From assembly GCA_046546375.1 (NCBI GenBank), contig JBKGXV010000118.1:1-8635 (forward strand): DNA of 8,635 bases. The letters run 5' to 3'. The notes under the pieces are model-generated. The model did not search any database. It had not been told where the DNA came from and saw nothing but the letters and a program-made list of their open reading frames with translations. Shown here piece after piece: positions 1-5,670 of the stretch (its first letter is position 1; every line of letters starts with the position of its first letter). The position numbers were made by a program, and so were the translations under genes. The stretch comes from JAEZKC01 sp046546375. GTDB taxonomy: Bacteria; Fibrobacterota; Chitinivibrionia; Chitinivibrionales; Chitinispirillaceae.

Positions 1-10
1 TTTGTGTGAA

Positions 11-58
11 GGGTGAAAACATTGCTGCTTTTGGCAATGGGTTCACCCTCTTTTTTAT
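11..58 (+). terminator. Rho-independent terminator of a gene left of the window
   Basis: A perfect 7-bp outer stem (GGGTGAA at 11-17 with TTCACCC at 42-48) encloses a second 5-bp stem (ATTGC at 21-25 with GCAAT at 34-38), separated by a 3x3 internal loop. A T-rich tract follows at 49-58. The T-run lies only on the + side, so it ends + strand transcription entering from the left. The reverse orientation has no T-run, so it is not a good terminator for leftward transcripts. Confidence 0.8.
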
Positions 59-93
59 TCTCCTTTTTTCTCACATTTCAGTGCAGTAATATC

Positions 94-99
94 TATATT
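94..99 (+). promoter_or_regulatory. Possible -10 element for the first + strand gene
   Basis: TATATT at 94-99 matches the sigma-70 -10 consensus at five of six positions and lies after the terminator, about 55 bases before the preferred start at 155. No convincing -35 box sits 16-18 bases upstream (the sequence there is close to TCACAT). The call rests on one hexamer in an AT-rich stretch and is weak. Confidence 0.25.
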
Positions 100-154
100 A
101 ATTTAAGCTTCAAACTCCAGTATGACAAGAGTTGCATCTTTTGAAAGGTTATGT

Positions 155-1264
155 ATGTCTTCCAAAAAGGCTTTTCCCGCTACTCTGCTTTCATTTTTCA
201 CGGTAACTCTCGGTTCCATCCCTATACCGGTAGGTTTCATAGCGGCGATGTTCATTACCAGAGACAAGGAACTGTCATTTTTCGATTCACTGCGCAGGAA
301 TGCTCTGGCGAATATCAGCTCTTTTGCAGCTATGATTGTGGGAGTGCTCTTTTTCCGGATCGGGTTTGTATCGGATGTTACCCAGAACGGATCGGGAGCG
401 GGCATGGGATTCAGTATGGAAACTTTGCCCGTGAACTCTATACTCGGTAAGTATGAAAAGTTCAAAAAAGTGAATGAAATCGCCCGATACTACAAGGAAA
501 ACCAATGGTATGTAAGATACTCTTTTACGGCTTGTAATTACCGCAACGGAGGTGAAGTATGGGGAAAGGGTACCTGTGCACGTGATGTGGATCCGTTTTC
601 GATTCCAAGAGGGACGCAGATAAATATTACAAAGTTTGATATCAAAAAAGACTTTGATTTTGAAATAATGGGTCAGTTTATCAAAGAAGGGAAAGAATAT
701 ACCTATGAATTCGAACATCCTGATCTGGAGGATCTTGAAGAAATGCTGACCCTCGATTCACCGGAAAAACAACTGGAGGGAATGCAGCCCCGAATCCGTG
801 AAGCCATAGAAAAAGGGGGATACGTGGAGGGAATGAATATCGAGCAGGTAAAGCTTGCACTCGGGTTGCCCTGCAGCAGATATGGCTATGATTCTTCCGG
901 ACAGTTCGGCGACAAACCCATAGTAACATTCAAGTACAAACCGTATAACAGGTACAGTACTCTTGATCATAATGTAACCTGTTTTATTGTCGATGCGCAG
1001 ACCGGAGAGGTGCTTAAAAGGTATGGTCCTGAGGAGCGCGATGTTGCAATGCAGCTGTGTACGAAAATCAATGAGCGGTTCGCTACTTCATGCAAACCGC
1101 CTTCAATTGATTATCCGGATAATAAACTCAAGGTGAGTGTCATCCGCCAGAATATCGATTCCCTCGCTGCGTATCCAGATGAGGAGGCAAAACAGAAAGT
1201 GCTTCAGTTTGCCACCGGAGAATACAAGGGGAGTATGGAGACGATTGAGGTTGAGTTTGATTAG
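155..1264 (+). CDS. Hypothetical membrane-anchored protein with BamE/SmpA-like motif
   Basis: I do not recognise this family. The open frame runs from an ATG at 122 (380 codons). I prefer the ATG at 155 because GAAAGG lies six bases before it; the ATG at 122 has no ribosome site. A further in-frame ATG at 404 follows GGGAG by five bases. Numbering from 122, residues about 20-45 and 64-85 are hydrophobic, the second preceded by two arginines, which suggests membrane anchoring. Residues about 105-375 are polar and mixed alpha/beta. They contain six cysteines (138, 152, 251, 287, 313, 324), which suits an exported, disulfide-bonded domain. Around 237-250 the pattern GMN-EQV-LALGLP resembles the conserved turn of BamE/SmpA-type lipoprotein folds. 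No lipobox is visible. The first ~95 codons overlap an antisense open frame, so the N-terminus is the least secure part. A hairpin follows the stop directly. Confidence 0.6.
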   Translation: MSSKKAFPATLLSFFTVTLGSIPIPVGFIAAMFITRDKELSFFDSLRRNALANISSFAAMIVGVLFFRIGFVSDVTQNGSGAGMGFSMETLPVNSILGKYEKFKKVNEIARYYKENQWYVRYSFTACNYRNGGEVWGKGTCARDVDPFSIPRGTQINITKFDIKKDFDFEIMGQFIKEGKEYTYEFEHPDLEDLEEMLTLDSPEKQLEGMQPRIREAIEKGGYVEGMNIEQVKLALGLPCSRYGYDSSGQFGDKPIVTFKYKPYNRYSTLDHNVTCFIVDAQTGEVLKRYGPEERDVAMQLCTKINERFATSCKPPSIDYPDNKLKVSVIRQNIDSLAAYPDEEAKQKVLQFATGEYKGSMETIEVEFD

Positions 1265-1265
1265 T

Positions 1266-1307
1266 AATTCCAGGAGGTGATTTGCCCTTCTGGGAATTCT
1301 GAATTTT
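1266..1307 (+). terminator. Strong hairpin after the first gene, weak terminator
   Basis: The arms 1266-1277 and 1286-1298 pair over 12 positions with one bulged G (1292) and one G-T pair, around an 8-base loop. The hairpin begins two bases after the stop codon at 1262-1264. Only four Ts follow, at 1304-1307, so termination may be inefficient, or the structure may protect the mRNA 3' end. It lies between convergent genes. The left arm contains a near-perfect Shine-Dalgarno sequence with no start codon behind it. Confidence 0.45.
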
Positions 1308-1309
1308 GC

Positions 1310-1334
1310 AAAAAAGCATAGGTTTTTTTCATGC
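1310..1334 (-). terminator. Weak candidate terminator of the toxin-antitoxin pair
   Basis: On the minus strand GCAT (1334-1331) and ATGC (1319-1316) can pair around an A-rich loop, followed at once by six Ts (1315-1310). The stem is only four base pairs and overlaps the antitoxin stop codon. The T-run in the right place is the main support. Confidence 0.25.
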
Positions 1335-1604
1335 GAGTTTAATTTCAAGTTTTCGCCCAATTGCTTCGGCAAATCTTTCCAGAGTGGAAAGCCGGATATC
1401 TTCAGCATGGTTTTCTATGCGAGATATGGCGGATTTTTTCGTATTGAGCATCGCTGCCACCTCTTCCTGGGTATATCCGGCGGATTCTCTGGCCTGGCGA
1501 AGCATAACACCGATTTTAAATTCCTCGTAACCCAAATCGTACCCCTCGGCAAAATCCTTATCCTTTTTTTTTCTTTCTTTCACATATTTTTTGATATCAC
1601 TCAC
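1329..1604 (-). CDS. higA: HigA-like XRE-family antitoxin
   Basis: This 91-residue protein should bind and neutralise the toxin encoded just upstream and repress the shared promoter. Residues 33-86 form a Cro/C1-type helix-turn-helix domain: TQEEVAAML (45-53) is the first HTH helix and KKSAISRIEN (56-65) the recognition helix. Residues 1-32 are a charged, lysine-rich extension that may contact the toxin, which is inference. The start codon is GTG at 1604, fixed by AGGAGGA six bases upstream. The gene overlaps the end of the toxin gene by eight bases, so translation is probably coupled. Toxin-first order is typical of HigBA pairs, whereas RelBE pairs usually put the antitoxin first. The family assignment is secure from the HTH and partner; activity is not shown. 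Confidence 0.9.
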   Translation of the reverse strand: MSDIKKYVKERKKKDKDFAEGYDLGYEEFKIGVMLRQARESAGYTQEEVAAMLNTKKSAISRIENHAEDIRLSTLERFAEAIGRKLEIKLA

Positions 1605-1953
1605 TATGTTTCCTCCTGAAATAAGCTGATTTTCTTTTTTCAGCTATTATGATTTCTTTTCTGGGAACCTTACGGCTCTTTTTTGCAAAACCATGTGCTG
1701 CAACAATCAGTTTGGTTTCATCAAAAAAAGAGAGAATACGGAAGGTATTGTTACCGGCTTGAATTCTAATTTCCCAAATATCATCAGTGTTGATTAGTTT
1801 CTTGAAGTATTGCTTCGGTATTTTTTCCAGTTCTTCAATTAATTCCAATACCCATGCTACCCGTTGAGCTTGTTTGGGAGCTAACGAATCCAAGAAATTT
1901 TGGACAGGTATCTTGTTTTTGTCGTCTCTATAGAAAACAACTTCTCTCATCAT
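1597..1953 (-). CDS. higB: HigB/RelE-superfamily toxin (Gp49-like)
   Basis: This 118-residue basic protein belongs to the RelE/ParE superfamily, in the branch of phage Gp49-like HigB toxins. Such toxins cut mRNA in the ribosomal A site and arrest translation. Visible family features are the W60-E61-x-R63 strand, FRILSFF at 71-77 with R72, and the conserved segment AHGFAKKSRKVPRKEI at 86-101 with H87, F89, K91, K92 and P97. The lysine and arginine residues probably contact RNA. Two adjacent in-frame ATG codons (1951-1953 and 1948-1950) could start it, and neither has a clear Shine-Dalgarno, so toxin synthesis may be kept low. The 3' end contains the ribosome site of the antitoxin and overlaps its start. 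It appears intact, with no frameshift. Confidence 0.9.
   Translation of the reverse strand: MMREVVFYRDDKNKIPVQNFLDSLAPKQAQRVAWVLELIEELEKIPKQYFKKLINTDDIWEIRIQAGNNTFRILSFFDETKLIVAAHGFAKKSRKVPRKEIIIAEKRKSAYFRRKHSE
1611..1617 (-). promoter_or_regulatory. Antitoxin ribosome binding site inside the toxin gene
   Basis: On the minus strand AGGAGGA lies six bases before the GTG at 1604 and within the last codons of the toxin. It decides the GTG start. The toxin has no comparable site, so ribosome recruitment should favour the antitoxin from the same mRNA. Confidence 0.75.
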
Positions 1954-1985
1954 ATAAAGTTAACATTTATGTGAACACAGGGCAA
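1954..1985 (-). promoter_or_regulatory. Possible promoter/operator of the toxin-antitoxin pair
   Basis: On the minus strand TTGCCC (1985-1980) and TAACTT (1962-1957) are 17 bases apart, in the right place for -35 and -10 elements. Their matches to consensus are only four and three of six. The -10 region overlaps a near-palindrome centred on GTTAAC (1959-1964) flanked by AAA and TTT, a plausible HigA operator. Everything here is inferred from position and symmetry. Confidence 0.2.
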
Positions 1986-2023
1986 GTATTTTTTCCTGTA
2001 TTAAGAAGAAAGGGAGATTATGA

Positions 2024-2047
2024 TCTAAAATATGAATTCTAAAATAT
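2024..2047. repeat. Direct repeat, 14-base period (two heptamers)
   Basis: TCTAAAATAT occurs at 2024-2033 and again at 2038-2047, exactly 14 bases apart. On the minus strand this reads as ATTTTAG heptamers separated by a third heptamer, AATTCAT. The unit matches the heptamers at 3211-3243 and 8353-8373. The rest of the 181-base gap between the toxin and glycosyltransferase genes is AT-rich with no gene that I can support. Confidence 0.5.
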
Positions 2048-2115
2048 AGAGGCGTTTTAATTCCAGCTAATTTTGCTAAGCGGATTCAGGCATGTGAATG
2101 GACTGATCCAAAAAC

Positions 2116-2129
2116 TTTGAACGTTGAAC
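2116..2129. repeat. Two tandem heptamers of the type TTGAAC
   Basis: TTTGAAC and GTTGAAC lie head to tail just past the 3' end of the glycosyltransferase gene. Similar units occur at 7615-7628 before the Ate/Bpt gene. Short and degenerate. Confidence 0.35.
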
Positions 2130-2134
2130 GGTAA

Positions 2135-3211
2135 CTAACACAAATTCTCAAAAAACTTCTCGTAGTTATCAATAGTCCTCTCAAGAGAGAATTTTTCGAA
2201 AGCAGTCTTTTTTCCGTTCTCAATCAGTTTCGCTCTCAGGTTTTTATCATTCAGAACCCGGCGGAGCTGTTGTGCTAAAGCACCAATATCGTTGTCTTCG
2301 AACAGAAGCCCGCTCTCCTCCTCGTCCACCACGTTTATAATTCCGTTGGCCCGGGTAGCCACTACCGGCACACCCATAGCCATCGATTCCACCAGTACCA
2401 GCCCGAAACCATCGGTTATGGAACAGAGCACGTTCACGGAAAACAGGGGATAGAGATTGAGAATAGATTTTAGATCAACTATTCCTGCGTAGATGATTCT
2501 GTCCTTCACACCGTATTGTTCGGCCAGTTCATCATAGGTACCCGGTTTCACACCGGCAAAACAGACACGGGCGGGAGTATCCAGCTTAGCCAGTGCTTTC
2601 ACCAGTTGATCCTGCCGTTTCCGGCGGGATACACAGCCGATTATGGTTTCGCCCGGTCTGATGCCCAGCTCTTTTCGGAACTTTTCGGTTTCCTGAGGGT
2701 TAACCTGTTCGTAGCGGCTGGAAGGGGTTCCGTTGTAGATCACATGTAGGTGTTCCGAGGGGTAGCCTTTATTCAGAAATATTTCCTTGAGCTTATCGCT
2801 TATCACTACGATGCGCTCTGTTCCTTTCACATAAAACCATCTCTGCAGCGCCCCTCCCGAACTGAGCGGAGACTGGCGCCGGGTGTGAACCACTTTGACC
2901 GGAAGCTTGTAAAGCCAGCGGGCCAGAATGCTTGCGTAGCGGTCCTTGGTGGACTGGGCATTTACTAGCTGGATCTTTTTCGAGCGCACGGTATCCCGTA
3001 CCACTCTGATATCATCCAGGTCGAATTTCTTTCTGTAGGCCATGGGAATGATGTTCACATCGCTGTTTTCAAGCAGCGTATAGAGATGGCTTTTTCTTCT
3101 GCAGCCCACATGGACCGAATGCCCTCTCTTTGCCAGACCTTTGGCCAAGAACGCAATGGAGTTGGTGGAACCGGCGATATAGCCTTCATTGGTGAGAATC
3201 AGAATGTTCAT
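2135..3211 (-). CDS. Family-4 glycosyltransferase (GT-B fold)
   Basis: This 358-residue protein has the two Rossmann-like halves of a retaining GT4 enzyme and should transfer a sugar from an activated nucleotide donor to a cell-surface glycan or lipid at the inner face of the membrane. The N-terminal acceptor domain starts MNILILTNEG and includes a helix with LAKGLAKRGH (22-31). VIYNG (157-161) closes it. The donor domain has the strand and basic loop GCVSRRKRQ (192-200), typical of the phosphate-contacting Arg/Lys pair. It also has DGFGLVLVE (267-275) in place of the EX7E motif, with Asp for the first Glu, followed by SMAMGVPVVAT. There is no signal peptide or membrane segment. Length is normal for the family. 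The ATG at 3211 lacks a clear Shine-Dalgarno. The gene stands alone between a toxin-antitoxin pair and a divergent operon, so donor and acceptor cannot be inferred. Confidence 0.9.
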   Translation of the reverse strand: MNILILTNEGYIAGSTNSIAFLAKGLAKRGHSVHVGCRRKSHLYTLLENSDVNIIPMAYRKKFDLDDIRVVRDTVRSKKIQLVNAQSTKDRYASILARWLYKLPVKVVHTRRQSPLSSGGALQRWFYVKGTERIVVISDKLKEIFLNKGYPSEHLHVIYNGTPSSRYEQVNPQETEKFRKELGIRPGETIIGCVSRRKRQDQLVKALAKLDTPARVCFAGVKPGTYDELAEQYGVKDRIIYAGIVDLKSILNLYPLFSVNVLCSITDGFGLVLVESMAMGVPVVATRANGIINVVDEEESGLLFEDNDIGALAQQLRRVLNDKNLRAKLIENGKKTAFEKFSLERTIDNYEKFFENLC

Positions 3212-3243
3212 TTTAGATTTCAGAATCAGGATTTTAGATTTAG
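3211..3243. repeat. Heptamer repeat cluster at the glycosyltransferase start
   Basis: TTTTAGATTT occurs at 3211-3220 and 3232-3241, offset 21 bases, which is three 7-base units. The stretch can be read as successive degenerate heptamers of the form ATTTNAG. Bases 3223-3243 match 8353-8373 at 19 of 21 positions. It occupies the 5' leader of the minus-strand glycosyltransferase and may explain the missing ribosome site. Confidence 0.55.
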
Positions 3244-3564
3244 TGAAACCGGATTACAATTTAAATATAAGATACTGGAAGAATGGATTTTCAAGCACTG
3301 TTTTTTTACGAAAAGAGAGCGTAAAAACTTCCGTAAATAGAGTATCATACTCCAAAAATCGAAAATCAGAAAATACCGCGTTTCACAAAGTAGAGTCAAG
3401 CAGAATTGTTGAGTTCTGAGGTGCACTTCCCGTGGCGAAAAAACTGGAAAAATCACGGTTTGGGGGCTTATTTCAGAGCTCGGCGGGATTTATATTGATC
3501 TGTTTATTTTCATCGCATTTTGTGCTCTTTTTTAATACTTAATTGAACTGCAAAGGAACTGGCC
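3212..3564. other. Divergent intergenic region, 353 bases, no gene seen
   Basis: This stretch separates the leftward glycosyltransferase from the rightward synthetase operon and must carry promoters for both. No short open frame in it has both a ribosome site and protein-like content. It holds the heptamer cluster at its left end, a palindrome at 3340-3352, an A-rich stretch near 3353-3378 that also shows a rough 7-base rhythm, and a weak stem (CCGTG 3430-3434 with CACGG 3454-3458). TTGATC at 3495-3500 could be a -35 for the operon, but the hexamer 17 bases on (TTTTGT) is a poor -10. I do not call a promoter. Confidence 0.5.
3340..3352. promoter_or_regulatory. Perfect 13-base palindrome, possible operator
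   Basis: GAGTAT-C-ATACTC is a perfect inverted repeat with a single central base. That geometry suits a dimeric regulator better than an RNA hairpin, since a one-base loop cannot form. It lies 129 bases before the glycosyltransferase start and 213 bases before the synthetase start. No regulator gene in the window points to it. Confidence 0.3.
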
Positions 3565-5667
3565 ATGAGTTTTGAGAAACTGCTCAGACCTGAATCAGTG
3601 GCGGTTGTCGGAGCTTCATCATCGCCCGGCAAGGTAGGATATGAGATTTTGAACAATCTCATCAGCGACGGCTACGAGGGCGGGATCTATCCGATCAATC
3701 CCAAAGCGCCTGAAATCCTGAATCACAAGTGTTACAAGAGCCTCCTCGATGTTCCTGGACCGGTTGATCTGGCCATAGTGGTGATCAAGCGTGATCTGGT
3801 GATCCCAGTTCTCAAGGACTGCGCGACCAAGGGCACCAAGGCGGCTATTGTAATCACAGCCGGGTTCGGAGAAACAGGTGAAGAGGGGAAGGCCCTTCAG
3901 AAAGAAATCATCGATATCGTTCGGGAGAACGAGATCACCATGGTGGGACCAAACTGCCTTGGTCTGCTCAATCCCTGGTCGAAGCTCAATGCTTCTTTCG
4001 GTGGTACTGTGGGTGTGCCCGGCGGAATTGCTCTCATCTCACAGTCCGGTGCGCTTCTTACTTCGGTGCAGGACATTGCCGCCGAGGAAAAGCTTGGCTG
4101 GTCAGTACTTGCCTCCATCGGTAACAAAGCCTCTCTGGATGAAGTCGACTTTCTGGAAAATCTCAAGGATGATGGCAACACCAAAGTGATCGCAGCTTAT
4201 CTTGAGAATATCACCCGGGGTCAGGATTTCATGCGTGTTGCCGAGAGAGTGGGGAAGGTGAAGCCGATTGTTATTCTCAAGTCGGGTAGAACCAGTTCCG
4301 GTGCTAAAGCCGCCTCATCTCATACAGGAAGTCTTGCGGGAGCTGACAGCGCCTATGTGTCCGCGTTTGAAAGAACCGGTGTGATCAGGGCCGAATCCAT
4401 TGAGCAGCTTTTCGACATTTCCATGGCCTTTTCCTACATGCCGCTTCCGGCTGGAGACAGGGTGGCAGTGGTCACCAATGCGGGTGGTCCTGGAATCATG
4501 ATGTCGGATGCCTTGGAGATGGCCGGTCTCAAGGTTGCTCAGCTTGACACCGAAACCACAAACAAGCTTCTGGATACTCTGCCGCCTGCCGGAGCTGTCA
4601 ACAATCCTGTGGATGTGCTTGGTGACGCCACCAGTGATATGTACGGCAAAGCCATGGAGATCGTGCTCGAGAGTAATTCCGTTGACAGTCTGATCGTGGT
4701 GCTTACTCCTCAGAAAATGACTGATGAGGACAATGTCGCCAAAAAGATCATAGAATTTTCCAAAAAGTATAATAAGCCGATTTTCTCCTGTTTTATGGGT
4801 GCCAAGAGTGTTCAGGAGGGCGTGGAGCTGCTCAGGGATAATAAAATTCCTCAGTATCCCGTTCCTGAGCGTGCAGCCAAGGCCATGCTGGAGATGGTGA
4901 AGTACAGTCAGTACAAGTCACGTCCCTTGCGTGTGGTGGAGCGTTTCGCTGTCAATAAATATCCTGTGATAAAGACCATCAAGGCGTACCGTTCGAGAGG
5001 ACTTAACGAAATCGGTGAGCTTGATGCCAAGGCGATCATGAAGGCTTACAATTTTGATGTACCTCCCAATGCGCTTGCCACTACGGTGGAGGAAGCCGGC
5101 CGGTTTGCCGATGAGCTGGGGTATCCTATTGCCATGAAGATTTCAAGTCCCGACATTCTTCACAAGTCTGATGTGGGTGGTGTGAAGGTGAATCTGCCCA
5201 ACCGGTCTGCGGTGGAGGATGCCTTCGAGCTGATGATGTTGCGTGTCAACCGCAAAAAGCCCGAGGCGGACTTAAGGGGGGTGCTCATAGAGAAGATGGT
5301 TATGGGCGGACGCGAGGTGATTCTGGGAATGAACAAGGATCCGCAGTTCGGTCCGGTGCTGATGTTCGGTCTGGGAGGAATTTTTGTGGAGGTTCTCAAG
5401 GATGTTCGTTTCGGGCTTGCTCCTCTTACTGCCCAGGAGGCCTTGAGCATGATTCAGAGCACAAAATCCTATAAACTCCTTACCGGTGCCAGGGGAACAA
5501 AACCCAATGATGTGGCGGCTATCGTGCAGAACCTGCAGCGCATGTCACAGCTGGTAATGGATTTCAAGGAGATTACCGAAATCGATATCAACCCGCTAAT
5601 GGTCGGTCCTGAAGGTGAAGGGGCTAATGTAGTTGACGCTCGAATTATCATATCAAAGGAGAAATAA
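3565..5667 (+). CDS. ADP-forming acetyl/acyl-CoA synthetase, fused alpha-beta
   Basis: This 700-residue cytoplasmic enzyme should catalyse acyl-CoA + ADP + phosphate to acid + ATP + CoA, conserving energy by substrate-level phosphorylation, or the reverse. Residues 1-135 are the CoA-binding Rossmann domain (VAVVGASSSPGKVG, 12-25). Residues about 145-290 are the succinyl-CoA-ligase-like flavodoxin domain, with E214 in AYLENI and the phospho-acceptor H253 in SSHTGSLAG. A third domain follows to about 460. Residues about 485-700 are the ATP-grasp beta part, with K525, the swinging-loop HKSDVGG (533-539) and EIDINPL (672-678). All catalytic histidines are present, unlike the inactive synthetase-like half of PatZ/Pat acetyltransferases. 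Length fits the fused ACD family. AAAGGAA lies seven bases before the ATG. The next gene starts three bases after the stop, so they form an operon. Acetate is the likeliest product, but propionate or aryl acids are possible. Confidence 0.93.
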   Translation: MSFEKLLRPESVAVVGASSSPGKVGYEILNNLISDGYEGGIYPINPKAPEILNHKCYKSLLDVPGPVDLAIVVIKRDLVIPVLKDCATKGTKAAIVITAGFGETGEEGKALQKEIIDIVRENEITMVGPNCLGLLNPWSKLNASFGGTVGVPGGIALISQSGALLTSVQDIAAEEKLGWSVLASIGNKASLDEVDFLENLKDDGNTKVIAAYLENITRGQDFMRVAERVGKVKPIVILKSGRTSSGAKAASSHTGSLAGADSAYVSAFERTGVIRAESIEQLFDISMAFSYMPLPAGDRVAVVTNAGGPGIMMSDALEMAGLKVAQLDTETTNKLLDTLPPAGAVNNPVDVLGDATSDMYGKAMEIVLESNSVDSLIVVLTPQKMTDEDNVAKKIIEFSKKYNKPIFSCFMGAKSVQEGVELLRDNKIPQYPVPERAAKAMLEMVKYSQYKSRPLRVVERFAVNKYPVIKTIKAYRSRGLNEIGELDAKAIMKAYNFDVPPNALATTVEEAGRFADELGYPIAMKISSPDILHKSDVGGVKVNLPNRSAVEDAFELMMLRVNRKKPEADLRGVLIEKMVMGGREVILGMNKDPQFGPVLMFGLGGIFVEVLKDVRFGLAPLTAQEALSMIQSTKSYKLLTGARGTKPNDVAAIVQNLQRMSQLVMDFKEITEIDINPLMVGPEGEGANVVDARIIISKEK

Positions 5668-5670
5668 ACC

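Noticed and set aside
103..465. The 120-codon minus-strand frame as an independent gene.
   Set aside because: It has only a TTG start, no ribosome site, no recognisable motif, and no terminator in its direction. Kept as a finding rather than a feature.
287..718. A 143-codon minus-strand open frame inside the first gene.
   Set aside because: The + frame across 405-1264 has far better protein character, so this is an antisense shadow.
1977..1999. ACAGG/CCTGT inverted repeat upstream of the toxin gene as a terminator or operator.
   Set aside because: A 5-bp stem with a 13-base loop and no T-run on either strand is easily due to chance.
2036..2131. A 31-codon + strand open stretch ending at 2129-2131 that reads like the tail of a protein.
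   Set aside because: It begins after a stop at 2033-2035, has no ATG/GTG/TTG start with a ribosome site, and its last codons are the TGAAC repeat. Too short to call a gene remnant.
3430..3458. CCGTG/CACGG stem in the divergent region as a riboswitch or attenuator.
   Set aside because: Only five pairs around a 19-base loop, with no conserved aptamer features.
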